DNA of 33,076 nucleotides from Phycisphaerae bacterium (GCA_016929245.1 JAFGJE010000187.1:1-33076), one strand, 5' to 3'. Positions 1-8,471 are shown, counted from the stretch's first letter. Notes: generated by a model from the letters alone, not told the origin. Made by a program: numbers and translations.

Positions 1-2276
1 CGCGTCGCGCGGTGGAATTCGTAGCGGTCGAAAGCTTCGTGGACCGCCTGTACGAGCTGGTGCAGTTCCATCCGCATCCACAGGTCGACGGAATGGGCCG
101 ACGGCGGGGCGGCGTCGGTTTCGGGATTGTAATCGTCGATGGAACCGAGGCAGAACCGCAGTGTGTTGCGGATTTTGCGGTAGCTTTCCTCGGCCTGGGC
201 GATCAGGTTCTCACTGCATCGCACGTCGTCCTGGTAATTCTGACTCGCCACCCACAGGCGCAGGATGTCCGCGCCGCGCTTGGTGAGTTGCTCCTTCGGC
301 TCGATGGCGTTACCGAGCGACTTGCTCATCTTATGCCCGTCTTCCGTCACGACGAATCCGTGCGTCAATACCGACCGGAAGGGCGGCACGCCCGCGGCGC
401 CCAGGCAGGGAAGCAGCGAAAGCTGGAACCAGCCTCGATGCTGGTCCGAACCTTCCAGGTACAAATCGACCGGCGGTTCTTCCACCAGCCCGCGAGAGAC
501 GGCGACGGCGAACCAACTGCTGCCGGACTCGAACCAGACGTCGAAGATATCGAAACCCTTCGTGAGGGTCGCCACGTCGAAGTCGCCGGGGTTTTCCAGG
601 TCCGCGTCTTCGGCGGGGTTGTAGTCGGCCAGCAGTTCCGCCGGTGAAAGGTCGAACCAAACGTCCGAGCCTTTCTCGCCGACGACCTTCGCCACCGCCC
701 GCACGCTGGCAGCCGTGCAGAGCGGCTGGTTTTTCTCGTTGTAAAACGCGGGAATCGGCAGTCCCCAGGACCGCTGGCGCGAGAGGCACCAGTCGGGACG
801 AGACTCCAGCATCCCCAGGATGCGGTTACGTCCCCAGCCGGGGATGAAATTCACTCCGCCGTCGTCCGCGTTCTTGCCGCAGAAATCCTTCGCCATGTCG
901 CGCAGGGAAACACCCGTCGTCGCCAGCGGCGTGTCGACGCCCACGAACCATTGTTCCGTCGCGCGAAAGATCGTGGGCGTTTTGCTCCGCCAGTCGTGCG
1001 GGTAGGAGTGCGTGATCGTCTCGCTCGCCAGCAGCGTTTTGGAGGCTGTCAGGTGCTCGATCACCTTTCCGTTGGCGTCCCACACGCTCAGTCCGCGCAG
1101 CCACTGCGGTACGGTGTCGTCGAACGTACCGTCCGCCCGCACGGGACAGTAGATGTCCAGGCCGTTCGCCAGTCCCGTGAAATAGTCGTCCGTGCCGTGT
1201 CCCGGCGCGGTGTGCACCAGGCCCGTGCCGTCGTCCAGCGTGACGTATTCCGCGCCGACCACGCCGCACCGGAGCTCCGGATCGAGCGGATGCTGATACC
1301 AGAGATTCGCGTCGAGGATCGCCTGACCTTTGATTTCCGCTTTCTGCTCGATGTTGGAAAGATAACCGGGCTGGGCCTTCTCGATCGCGTCGAGGACGAC
1401 CTGCTTGCGTTCGGCTGCCACGATGAACCGCTGCTTTCCGTCGGGCGTGTCGGCCTGGAGGGACACGTAGTCCATCCGCGGATGGACCGCCACCGCGCGG
1501 TTGGCGGGGAGGGTCCACGGGGTGGTCGTCCAGACCAGCAGCGACAGTTTCGCGCCCTCTTCCCGCGCCTTTTTATATCCTTCGCAATCACCCGCGACGA
1601 CGTTGAAGGCGACGTACACGCTCGGATCCTTCCGGTCGTGGTATTCCAGTTCCGCGTCGGCAAGGGCCGTGCGGTTTTCGATGGACCAGTGCACGGGTTT
1701 GAGCTGCTTGAACACCACGGCCTGTTCGACGAGTTTGGCGAACACTTCCAGGACGGCGGCCTCGTAGTGCGGGTGCATCGTGATGTACGGCTGCGTGAAG
1801 TCGCCCAGCACGCCCAGCCGCTGGAACTGCTCGGACTGGACAGAGACGAATTTCTCCGCGTATTGTTTGCAGAGTTCGCGGATTTTCGTCGCGGGCAGGG
1901 AGTGCATCTTCTCGCCGAGTTTCTCGACGATCTTCTGCTCGATGGGCTGGCCGTGACAATCCCAGCCGTGGATCATCGGCGCGACGTTGTACCCCGTCAT
2001 GTTCTTGATGCGCAGGACCATGTCCTTGAGGGTTTTGTTCAGGGCGTGGCCCATGTGGATATCGCCGTTGGCGTAGGGAGGTCCGTCGTGCAGGACGAAG
2101 GTTTTTTTGCGATCCTTCGCGGCGGCGAGGAGTTGACCGTTGAGGTTTTCCTCCGCCCAGCGGGCCTGGTAGGCGGGTTCCTTTTGCAGCAGACCGGCGC
2201 GCATGTCGAACGTGGTGTTGGGCAGGTTCAGCGTATCTTTGTAGGACTTCTTGTCGTTTTTGTTCTTGTCGGTCAT
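1..2276 (-). CDS. ileS: Isoleucine--tRNA ligase (C-terminus beyond window)
   Basis: Charges tRNA-Ile with isoleucine in the cytoplasm. The full reading frame is open from the ATG at 2276 to the window edge (about 758 codons), so the C-terminal anticodon-binding end is missing. It is absent from the ORF track because it has no stop inside the window. The class I signatures are clear on translation: a HIGH-type motif PYANGDIHMGHALNK near residue 70 and KMSKSLGN near residue 645. Between them lie the CP1 editing region (WTTTPWTLPANRAV, GTGLVHTAPGHG) and the DVWFESGSSW motif. A GGAG ribosome site lies about 10 nt before the ATG. The gene is preceded by its own promoter, leader ORF and terminator, suggesting attenuation control. 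The N-terminal MTDKNKNDKKSYKDTLNLP is typical of the bacterial enzyme. Confidence 0.98.
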   Translation of the reverse strand, partial: MTDKNKNDKKSYKDTLNLPNTTFDMRAGLLQKEPAYQARWAEENLNGQLLAAAKDRKKTFVLHDGPPYANGDIHMGHALNKTLKDMVLRIKNMTGYNVAPMIHGWDCHGQPIEQKIVEKLGEKMHSLPATKIRELCKQYAEKFVSVQSEQFQRLGVLGDFTQPYITMHPHYEAAVLEVFAKLVEQAVVFKQLKPVHWSIENRTALADAELEYHDRKDPSVYVAFNVVAGDCEGYKKAREEGAKLSLLVWTTTPWTLPANRAVAVHPRMDYVSLQADTPDGKQRFIVAAERKQVVLDAIEKAQPGYLSNIEQKAEIKGQAILDANLWYQHPLDPELRCGVVGAEYVTLDDGTGLVHTAPGHGTDDYFTGLANGLDIYCPVRADGTFDDTVPQWLRGLSVWDANGKVIEHLTASKTLLASETITHSYPHDWRSKTPTIFRATEQWFVGVDTPLATTGVSLRDMAKDFCGKNADDGGVNFIPGWGRNRILGMLESRPDWCLSRQRSWGLPIPAFYNEKNQPLCTAASVRAVAKVVGEKGSDVWFDLSPAELLADYNPAEDADLENPGDFDVATLTKGFDIFDVWFESGSSWFAVAVSRGLVEEPPVDLYLEGSDQHRGWFQLSLLPCLGAAGVPPFRSVLTHGFVVTEDGHKMSKSLGNAIEPKEQLTKRGADILRLWVASQNYQDDVRCSENLIAQAEESYRKIRNTLRFCLGSIDDYNPETDAAPPSAHSVDLWMRMELHQLVQAVHEAFDRYEFHRAT

Positions 2277-2293
2277 GGAAATATCGCTCCGAA

Positions 2294-2334
2294 TAAAAAA
2301 GACCCTGAAACTCGTGAACAAGCCTCAGGGTCGA
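2294..2334 (-). terminator. Intrinsic terminator in the ileS leader (probable attenuator)
   Basis: On the minus strand GACCCTGA (2332-2325) pairs perfectly with TCAGGGTC (2308-2301). An inner CTTG/CGAG extension closes a TTCA loop, and the hairpin is followed at once by TTTTTTATTC. It sits about 20 bp before the ileS start, so read-through is required for ileS expression from the upstream promoter. The bases TCGACCCT (2334-2327) can instead pair with AGGGTTCGA (2363-2355), with one bulged T, forming a mutually exclusive antiterminator. Confidence 0.85.
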
Positions 2335-2362
2335 GGAAAAAGCCTTTGGAACAATCGAACCC

Positions 2363-2464
2363 TTACGGCGTGCGCGGGGGGATGCAAATAATCACGGCGC
2401 AGCCGTCGCCCGCGACCCCGCCGACGGGGTTCGTCAACACCAGGTTGTTCGGGCTCGGCTGCAT
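2363..2464 (-). CDS. Putative ileS leader peptide (33 aa, or 35 aa from 2470)
   Basis: A short ORF between a consensus promoter and the ileS attenuator. Two in-frame ATGs exist (2470 and 2464). The GGAAGG ribosome site directly abuts the first and is 6 nt from the second, so 2464 is the better start. The peptide begins MQPSPNNLVLTNP and near its end has AVIICIPPRTP, with three Ile codons within four codons (ATT ATT TGC ATC, 2392-2381). A ribosome ending at the TAA (2365-2363) would cover the antiterminator strand AGGGTTCGA. A ribosome stalled at the Ile codons would leave it free. No family is recognised, and the coding status is inferred from signal placement only. Confidence 0.6.
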   Translation of the reverse strand: MQPSPNNLVLTNPVGGVAGDGCAVIICIPPRTP

Positions 2465-2508
2465 CTGCATCCTTCCACCGCCCTTACCCAAAGGGCCGAC
2501 AAGACAAA

Positions 2509-2536
2509 ATTATATCGGATGACAAGAGTATGTCAA
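2509..2536 (-). promoter_or_regulatory. Consensus sigma70-type promoter of the ileS leader
   Basis: Minus strand TTGACA (2536-2531), 16 bp spacer, TATAAT (2514-2509). Both hexamers match the housekeeping consensus exactly. The transcript would start near 2502, giving a leader of about 225 nt before ileS. Confidence 0.8.
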
Positions 2537-2747
2537 TTCAGGAGTAACTGATTATTCTTCCGTACGGGATACGGGCAAGCCAATCTCCTCGCCGTAATCG
2601 TCCCTTCACCAACGGTGTCGTTGCTGGCCGGGGTCAGGTGGATTTCGTCGCATTGATTCCGCTAGATGGTCTCGGTAGGGGGTACCCGAACGGGGAGTTC
2701 CTGCCGCGACCGGAGAAACAAACTTCCCGGAGTGGAGGGTGAAATAA

Positions 2748-3542
2748 TTATGCGTAGAGAATGTCCAGGATATTTTCCGAACGCAGGCGGACGGTTTGAG
2801 AGTCCACGATCTCGGCCATCGGGTGGTTCACGTAGGCGTCCTTGGAATGGGAATGGAAGAATCGTTTTTCGAGGACGTATGGGCCGGGCCAGGTCAGCGG
2901 AGGAATCGGATTTCGTTTGTGATTCTCCACCGCCTTGATCGCGTCCTTCCGAATCAATTCGCGTGAGACTTCGGCGGAGAGGCTGATCGCGCACAAACGG
3001 CTGAGACCTTTCTTGACCGCCGTTGTCGTGATGTCGGGAATCAGGTCTCTTGCCTCGCGGCAGGCGGCTTCGTCTCCCGTCAGCCAGATCAGCGGCAGCC
3101 CCAGCGCGCCGTGATACAACGCGAACTGGACGATTTCGCCGATGGGGTTCCCGTTGAGGGTATAGGAGTCGACCGCGCGGGAGTCTTGGGTGTGATTCAG
3201 ATTTCCGTCTTCCACACCGGCCATCGCGTGTTGGCCCAGCATGATGCAAACATCGTGTTCACGGGCGACAGTGTCGTAGGCGTGTTGCGGCGCCGGCGGA
3301 CGGCCATGCAATAATTTCGCGCGCGGATGCAGATGCTCGAACGACACACCACCCGGGCCATGTCCGTCGATCACCAGGATATCCTCGACGCCGGCTTCGA
3401 GTAATCCGTCGACGGCGGCGTTGATTTCCCGCGTCAGGAGCACTTTGGCTTGCTCGTGGTATTTTCCGTTGCCGTAGGCCTGCGTCTCGAAATCCACGAC
3501 ACCGGCTACACCTTCCAGGTCAGTTCCAATCAAGACTTTCAT
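2748..3542 (-). CDS. dppA: M55 family D-aminopeptidase (DppA-like)
   Basis: Zinc-dependent aminopeptidase of the DppA family, which releases N-terminal D-amino acids from short peptides such as D-Ala-D-Ala. The 264 aa length is normal for M55. Visible signatures are the N-terminal TDLEGVAG metal ligands (Asp8, Glu10), IDGHGPGG near residue 60, and LGQHAMAGVEDGNLNHT near residue 100. The C-terminal half keeps the family pattern (PLIWLTGDEAAC, KGLSRLCA). No signal peptide is seen, so it should act in the cytoplasm. It is the last gene of a minus-strand run behind a secreted glycosidase-like gene, which fits scavenging of envelope or peptidoglycan peptides. The ribosome site is weak. A promoter candidate lies just upstream, so it may also be expressed separately. 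Confidence 0.93.
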   Translation of the reverse strand: MKVLIGTDLEGVAGVVDFETQAYGNGKYHEQAKVLLTREINAAVDGLLEAGVEDILVIDGHGPGGVSFEHLHPRAKLLHGRPPAPQHAYDTVAREHDVCIMLGQHAMAGVEDGNLNHTQDSRAVDSYTLNGNPIGEIVQFALYHGALGLPLIWLTGDEAACREARDLIPDITTTAVKKGLSRLCAISLSAEVSRELIRKDAIKAVENHKRNPIPPLTWPGPYVLEKRFFHSHSKDAYVNHPMAEIVDSQTVRLRSENILDILYA

Positions 3543-3574
3543 GTTGATTTCCGTAATACATGGATACTATTTGT

Positions 3575-3602
3575 ATTATATTATAAAAGGGAATTACATC
3601 AA
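3575..3602 (-). promoter_or_regulatory. Candidate promoter for the D-aminopeptidase gene
   Basis: Minus strand TTGATG (3602-3597), 16 bp spacer, TATAAT (3580-3575). The -35 box overlaps the stop codon of the upstream gene. A second overlapping TATAAT lies at 3585-3580. The segment is AT-rich compared with its flanks. Confidence 0.5.
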
Positions 3603-6229
3603 GGAATTAAATGTACATGTTTGCGGACCTGATTACCGGAAGCTAATTCTGTGACGGTAATCGTCCATTCACCAAGAATATCATTTAATGCTGGAATGAT
3701 TTCAATCGTCAAACAGCCGTCTTTTGCGCCGTAGAAACCGCTGAATTCGGCCGGTTGTCCTTCGGCGTTCGTTATATCCACTCGCAGGGGAATGACGGCT
3801 TTGACGGGTTGGTTATTCTCATCGACAACGCGAAGAGAAATCTTCACCGGCGTATTGCGCCGCATTTCATCAGGGGCGTCAATCGTAACGCCTTCGATTT
3901 TCGCGTCCGTAATCATCAACAGTCGTCCTTGACAGGGTCCAAGCTCGATAGGAATACGAAGCATACCGCCGATAGAATCCACGGGAATCGTTTCTCCATT
4001 TACCAAATCATACACATACCCTTTTTTGCGCCGGACGAATACTTTGGTTTTCGCGGGGACGCCGTATTCGCGAATCCTACCGTAACGGCCGAGATAATCC
4101 CCGGCGCGGAGATGGTTGTTTATGACGAAAATATAATCCGAGTCGCCATATTGCCGAACGCGCAGAAGAATTTCGGGATCCTTGCAATCCACATAACGGA
4201 GATAATGATGATTCAATTTCTTCCGTAATTTCAATGCGCCTTTGACTTCCCTAGCGATGGAATCCGCGGAGGAAGTCCTTCTATCGTCGCGGATCAGAAG
4301 ATCCGGCCGGATGGCGGGGGGCAGATGGGAATCTCCAACGATGATTCCGCCTCGTTTCTGGAAGGCGAGAACCTTTTTTACGACGGATTTCGGCAATACG
4401 TCGCAGTGCATCATCACAAGCATGCGATACTGGTCCAACCCCTGTTTCAGGACGGTTTCTTCATAAATGATGTCCGGCTGCACGTGGGCATGAAGGAGCA
4501 TTCGGTAAACCTTGTCGGACCAGCCTCGGTATCCCCAGCCGTAGGTTCCCCGGCCGGCGAACATTTCCGAGGAAAAGCTTTCCAGGAACGCCACGTCTGC
4601 GGGGCGATCGGGAACCTGGAGCAGCGTAGGTCCGAGCGGCGCGACGACGTTCCGGAGCAGCCGGGTCATTTCGGGAAGAAGCTCGGGGGAATGATATCCT
4701 TCCCCCTCGGTGTCCGGTATGAGGTTCGCGATACCGTACCAGCCGACTCCCTGCACGGGATATGAAATGGTATTCCAGAACGCCCCGCGCATCTGGTCTG
4801 CCGTCATCGGATAATATGCCGCATGGGGATCCAGGTCTGTCTGGGTATATTTCTCAAGTTCTTTTGGGTCCGCCGGCATCACGAACACGCGCGGCAGGAA
4901 AACACTGATAATGGGAAGGACTTCCTGGGGGGGCGCAGTACCATGGGCCATGGCCAGAAGTTCATTGGTGGGCATGTCGTAATTGATCGGGCCGGGGAAA
5001 GCATAAGACCATTGTCCCAGGTGCGTGATGTCGCCTCCGCTTCCATATACGCTTGGCACCCGGACGGCCGGCGCGTGAAAGGACCACGCGGGACGCTTCA
5101 TTTCCGCTTCCATACCCCGCCGCACCCGCGTGTTCAGTGAATTCCACCCGTCGCCGGTTTTCCAGAACCAGCGATAATACACATAGAGAGGATCGTCCTC
5201 ACGAATGACACGGTCGGCGGGAAAATCCCTGAGATTCTTATAATGCAGGCCGCGAGAGTTTTTCGGACCGCTGACCTGCGGGGGAATCTTCAGGGCGGTG
5301 TCTTTTTGGAAGGCGTCGCGGGAATACTTGTCAAACGACGGCGCCGTGGTTCGGCCTCTCTCCTCGGAGTGCACAAACGCGCCAATGAAGGCGGGGAAAT
5401 CCCCATAGGCTCGTCCCAGCGACGCGCCGTATCGATTCGCGTACGCCTGCAAGTCGGGATGCAGAACATTCTGGCGAATGCGATCCTTGTACTGTTTTCC
5501 GCGGTTGTCCACCCGGTAGTATTTCCGGATTTTCTGCCAGCTTGCGATTCGGCCCGGCGGTTCGCAGCGTGCATACACGTCCAATCCGCGTGCTAACGCC
5601 TCGTTCAGGAGCATGAACATTCGACCCATCGAATCGTCATCCATCGGGCGTTCCAACGGGCCATCCGCTTCCCACGTGGATTGAGTATCGGCCATATTTC
5701 TACCCGATGTGCCCGGCGTGAAGGTGTTCAGTCCCACCTCCTGAAGCGTGTCGAGGGGCATGTCGCCCCAGAGCATGAACGTTTGCATACGCAACGGCGA
5801 AGGGCGGGGGACGATGCGAATCCTGAACGTTTTCCGGGACGGGAGTTCTTCCGTGCCGGGAAAGCTCGTGCGGGCGTCGAGGGAATATTCACCGGGACGC
5901 AATCGGGCGTTAATCGGACATTTCACTCGATGTGACGTATTTGGCTGAAGCGAAGGGATCTCAAAACTATTCTTATGTCCGTCAAAAGTCGTCTCAAGTC
6001 GCCCCGGCGGCAGGACGGAATTACTGGAATTGCGTATGGTAAGTTCCACGACGGGATTGTCTTCCATACGCCGGAAGACGGTTCGGCGGGAGGCTTCGAT
6101 TGTAATACCGCCTTGCTCATTCCCTTTTGTTGCGGTGGTCGTGGGTGACGCGGCATTCAACGACGCCACGACAAACAATGCCAAGCAAATGCTTATGAGA
6201 AATTGTTTCCATGTGAAAAGAATAATCAT
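3599..6229 (-). CDS. Large secreted glycoside-hydrolase-like protein of unknown specificity
   Basis: An 876 aa exported protein. Residues 1-27 are a Sec signal (ISICLALFVVASLNA). Residues about 40-135 look like an Ig-type beta domain (VVELTIRNSSNSVLPPGRL). From about 150 to 530 is an aromatic-rich region resembling a TIM-barrel hydrolase (MLWGDMPLDTLQEVGLNTF, WNTISYPVQGVGWYG). Residues about 560-690 resemble the beta-galactosidase trimerisation/GATase-like fold (YRMLVMMHCDVLPKSVVKKVLAFQ, RGGIIVGDSHLP). Beta-rich domains follow (VKISLRVVDENNQPV). I cannot assign a CAZy family or catalytic acids. An ACAGGAT ribosome site is 6 nt before the ATG. It starts 24 bp after the DUF1284-like gene and runs into dppA, so the three are probably co-transcribed. 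The fold assignments are inference. Confidence 0.75.
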   Translation of the reverse strand: MIILFTWKQFLISICLALFVVASLNAASPTTTATKGNEQGGITIEASRRTVFRRMEDNPVVELTIRNSSNSVLPPGRLETTFDGHKNSFEIPSLQPNTSHRVKCPINARLRPGEYSLDARTSFPGTEELPSRKTFRIRIVPRPSPLRMQTFMLWGDMPLDTLQEVGLNTFTPGTSGRNMADTQSTWEADGPLERPMDDDSMGRMFMLLNEALARGLDVYARCEPPGRIASWQKIRKYYRVDNRGKQYKDRIRQNVLHPDLQAYANRYGASLGRAYGDFPAFIGAFVHSEERGRTTAPSFDKYSRDAFQKDTALKIPPQVSGPKNSRGLHYKNLRDFPADRVIREDDPLYVYYRWFWKTGDGWNSLNTRVRRGMEAEMKRPAWSFHAPAVRVPSVYGSGGDITHLGQWSYAFPGPINYDMPTNELLAMAHGTAPPQEVLPIISVFLPRVFVMPADPKELEKYTQTDLDPHAAYYPMTADQMRGAFWNTISYPVQGVGWYGIANLIPDTEGEGYHSPELLPEMTRLLRNVVAPLGPTLLQVPDRPADVAFLESFSSEMFAGRGTYGWGYRGWSDKVYRMLLHAHVQPDIIYEETVLKQGLDQYRMLVMMHCDVLPKSVVKKVLAFQKRGGIIVGDSHLPPAIRPDLLIRDDRRTSSADSIAREVKGALKLRKKLNHHYLRYVDCKDPEILLRVRQYGDSDYIFVINNHLRAGDYLGRYGRIREYGVPAKTKVFVRRKKGYVYDLVNGETIPVDSIGGMLRIPIELGPCQGRLLMITDAKIEGVTIDAPDEMRRNTPVKISLRVVDENNQPVKAVIPLRVDITNAEGQPAEFSGFYGAKDGCLTIEIIPALNDILGEWTITVTELASGNQVRKHVHLIP

Positions 6230-6253
6230 ATTGATCCTGTATAAAGAATAATC

Positions 6254-7249
6254 TCAGGGAGTTGCCCCGTCGACACCGAGTCCCGCCCGGCGTCCATGTA
6301 CGAACGATTCGCTGCCCGTCGGCCCGTTGCAGACTTTCCATTCCCTGCTTCGTTCCACACCATCGCCGTACCCGCAGATTTCCGTCGTATTTTCAACCGT
6401 GCCGTACAATCTCTGAAGAAGTTCACGGGCCGGCACGACGTCGCCGTAGCGATATCCTAGCCGGCGCAGCGTGTCCAAATCCTTCCTGTCGTCCCGCAGT
6501 CCCATGCTCTGTTTTCCAATGCAAAGGTTCGAGGACGGATGATACGCGCCGCACGGCGGGCATACCATGCACGGGCCCTGGACGAGTTCGACCGGGATGT
6601 CCGGGTTTTGTTGCATCTTCCGTATGCACTCGCAGAGGTTGTCTTCTTCAATGGGCGCGAGCTCCTTGCCCGCACGACCACCGTGGAAGCAGGTCAGGCA
6701 AAGCAGATGATGAGGCCGGATTTGAAGACGCTCCGCTTGATCGCAGGCGTTGACGGATTCTATTTTTGCCTTTTTCTTCTCCCGCGATGACCGGGCGGGA
6801 ATGATCGAACTGACGCCCATTTCCAGGCCGCGCCGGTAATTCCCGCTGTCGGCGAACCGGCATCGAGGCCAGCCCGGCGCCTCGGACTGCGGATACTCGC
6901 AAATGCCCGTGTTGTTTTGGATCGCGTCGAATATCGCCTGGAACCAATCGACGGCCGGCAGCGTATTGCCCGGTACGGCGGCGATGCGTTGAAGGATCGT
7001 CAGGTCGCGGAGGTCGTTATACATCTCGCCTTCGGGCGTGTCGTATTCGCGCCCGGGATTCTGGTAACGAAAGACCGTGTCCGTATTGCACCGCAGCGTC
7101 AGCGGGACGATCGGATCGGCTTGCACGGCTGCCTGGATGGCATCGAGGCGCGACTCGTGGTAATAAGCCGTCGCGTCCCGACGTCCCCGTCGGCAGATCA
7201 GGCAAAGCAACTGATACGGGCGGATGTCTATCGAACGATACTCTTTCAT
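6254..7249 (-). CDS. Tandem DUF1284-like cysteine-rich protein
   Basis: Two DUF1284-like units in one 331 aa chain. Unit 1 begins DIRPYQLLCLICRRG and unit 2 begins QIRPHHLLCLTCFHGG, the family hallmark RPHHLLC. Unit 2 also has MVCPPCGAY, SNLCIG, EICGYG and KVCNG, suggesting a metal or Fe-S site. Unit 1 keeps LLCLIC, ICEYP and PRCRF but lacks the CPPC pair, so it may be degenerate. Both units end in a similar motif (NYRRGLEMGV / VHGRRAGLGV). The ORF track start at 7429 is too long: the ATG at 7249 has AAAGGAG 8 nt upstream and begins just before the first unit. The function of DUF1284 is unknown. It is the first gene of the operon with the secreted glycosidase-like protein. Confidence 0.8.
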   Translation of the reverse strand: MKEYRSIDIRPYQLLCLICRRGRRDATAYYHESRLDAIQAAVQADPIVPLTLRCNTDTVFRYQNPGREYDTPEGEMYNDLRDLTILQRIAAVPGNTLPAVDWFQAIFDAIQNNTGICEYPQSEAPGWPRCRFADSGNYRRGLEMGVSSIIPARSSREKKKAKIESVNACDQAERLQIRPHHLLCLTCFHGGRAGKELAPIEEDNLCECIRKMQQNPDIPVELVQGPCMVCPPCGAYHPSSNLCIGKQSMGLRDDRKDLDTLRRLGYRYGDVVPARELLQRLYGTVENTTEICGYGDGVERSREWKVCNGPTGSESFVHGRRAGLGVDGATP

Positions 7250-7426
7250 GGTAACAGACTCCTTTGCCGCGGATTCAGAGGGAACAATATATTCTACAAC
7301 AGCGGTTTTGGGGAGTGTAACGAGAAAACGAAGAAACGATCCTGGTTGGTTTAGAATAACCTTGTTTGCGTACCATGTTATGTTCCCGGACGTATTCCCT
7401 GCACGAAGGAACGTCTCGGGTATCAA

Positions 7427-7463
7427 CACGCGGCGGGAACCTGAGAATGGTTCCCGCCACGTG
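7427..7463. terminator. Strong GC hairpin after the PEP-CTERM gene (repeat family E-like)
   Basis: GGCGGGAACC (7432-7441) pairs with GGTTCCCGCC (7449-7458) around a 7-nt loop, and CACG/CGTG extends the stem past one mismatch. It lies about 50 bp downstream of the minus-strand PEP-CTERM gene. No T-tract follows on the minus strand, so it may be a repeat element or 3'-end stabiliser rather than a classical terminator. The core resembles the hairpins at 30249-30330. Confidence 0.55.
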
Positions 7464-7512
7464 CGATTAACGCATATTGTTCTTTTTACAGGAAGCCTAT
7501 ATCACGAAATCA

Positions 7513-8394
7513 TTATTTTCGCCGTCGCAGAAGCGCGCCGCCAAACCCAGTCGTCAATAGAATCAGTGTCGCCGGTTCGGGAGTGACGGATACGGAATCC
7601 AGGGAATAGGTTCCTGTCTTCGAGCTTGGGTCTCCATCCAACAGCCGTATCCCCCAGGTCAGATAATCGGCGACCGGTTCTTCTCCGGTGGGTTTGTAAT
7701 TGAAATCCAATATGCCTGAGGTGTAGCTGAGGTCTTTCGTGAGATTTTCAACCGACGCGACATAAGTCTGGGTGTCGTAATCCACCGTGAACGTGAACTC
7801 GTACACGTCGTTCAAATATAACACGATATCGGATTCATCCAAATTGGCGCCGTTAAGGAATCGGAAATTCGGTGCGGAAAGTCTCGTGGTGGAAAAACCC
7901 CATGCCGAAGTGGCGGTGGTTCCATCCAGGTCGTAACCGTTTGCCGTGGCATTGGCGGAAAAGTAAACCCCTCCCAATACGTCATACATATCGCTCTTGC
8001 TTAAATAATCCAGCCGGTACAGAAAACTGGTCGTGAGGGTTGAACCTCCCGACCGGGCCGTGTCCATGTCGAATTGTCGCGTGACCAGTGCAGCCGTCCG
8101 GGATGAATCACGATGGTTTTCAAACGTGGTGTTCAGGTAATTCCCGGCGCCGGTTTGCAAAGGTGTGGCGTCCGTGACCTGAAACGTCTGGGAACTTCCG
8201 GTGGCGCTTTGGAAATACGAATTCCAGGCGCCCTGCCATCCGTCACCGGCCATTCCGGTCCATCCGTCCACCTGGGTTGTGGTTTCGCCGGCGTCGAAAT
8301 TCGCTTCGATCGGCGCGGCCCGCGTCATCGACGCACCCAGGCAGACGACCGCCGGCAGTAGAATCCATAGACTGACATTCGTTGTTTTTCTCAT
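7513..8394 (-). CDS. PEP-CTERM sorted surface/exopolysaccharide-associated protein
   Basis: A 293 aa exported protein ending in a PEP-CTERM sorting signal: the TPEPATL motif, a hydrophobic stretch (ILLTTGFGGALL) and an RRRK tail. Such proteins are cut and anchored by an exosortase, which is not in this window. The N-terminus is a Sec signal (MRKTTNVSLWILLPAVVCLGASMTRA). The mature part (EANFDAGETTTQVDGWTG) resembles the secreted beta-sandwich proteins common in Planctomycetes; no catalytic motif is seen. The start is at 8394, where AAAGGAG lies 8 nt upstream, rather than the track start at 8496. It is the third gene behind a regulator and pseudopilin, but hairpin repeats intervene and may uncouple it. 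Confidence 0.85.
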   Translation of the reverse strand: MRKTTNVSLWILLPAVVCLGASMTRAAPIEANFDAGETTTQVDGWTGMAGDGWQGAWNSYFQSATGSSQTFQVTDATPLQTGAGNYLNTTFENHRDSSRTAALVTRQFDMDTARSGGSTLTTSFLYRLDYLSKSDMYDVLGGVYFSANATANGYDLDGTTATSAWGFSTTRLSAPNFRFLNGANLDESDIVLYLNDVYEFTFTVDYDTQTYVASVENLTKDLSYTSGILDFNYKPTGEEPVADYLTWGIRLLDGDPSSKTGTYSLDSVSVTPEPATLILLTTGFGGALLRRRK

Positions 8395-8439
8395 CTTACT
8401 TCTCCTTTCAAAATGGTGATTTTTTCCGTATCCGTCTCC

Positions 8440-8456
8440 AATCCAACGATTGGATT
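8440..8456. promoter_or_regulatory. Perfect palindrome upstream of the PEP-CTERM gene (possible operator)
   Basis: AATCCAA-CGA-TTGGATT, a 7+7 perfect inverted repeat, lies about 46-62 bp upstream of the PEP-CTERM start. Size and position fit a repressor site. The neighbouring GntR/LacI-type regulator is the obvious but untested candidate to bind it. Confidence 0.35.
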
Positions 8457-8471
8457 TCCTGTATTTTGTGG

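Noticed and set aside
2277-2520. T-box riboswitch upstream of ileS
   Set aside because: No AGGGTGGNACCGCG-type T-box sequence or specifier-stem architecture was found; the GGGTTCGATT motif only superficially recalls a tRNA T-loop.
951-2522. 523-aa plus-strand ORF
   Set aside because: It is antisense to ileS; the opposite strand gives a full synthetase with HIGH and KMSKS motifs. The ORF is a by-product of GC-rich third positions.
7250-7429. Upstream extension of the DUF1284-like gene (track start 7429)
   Set aside because: The AAAGGAG ribosome site points to the ATG at 7249, and the 60 extra residues have no domain similarity.
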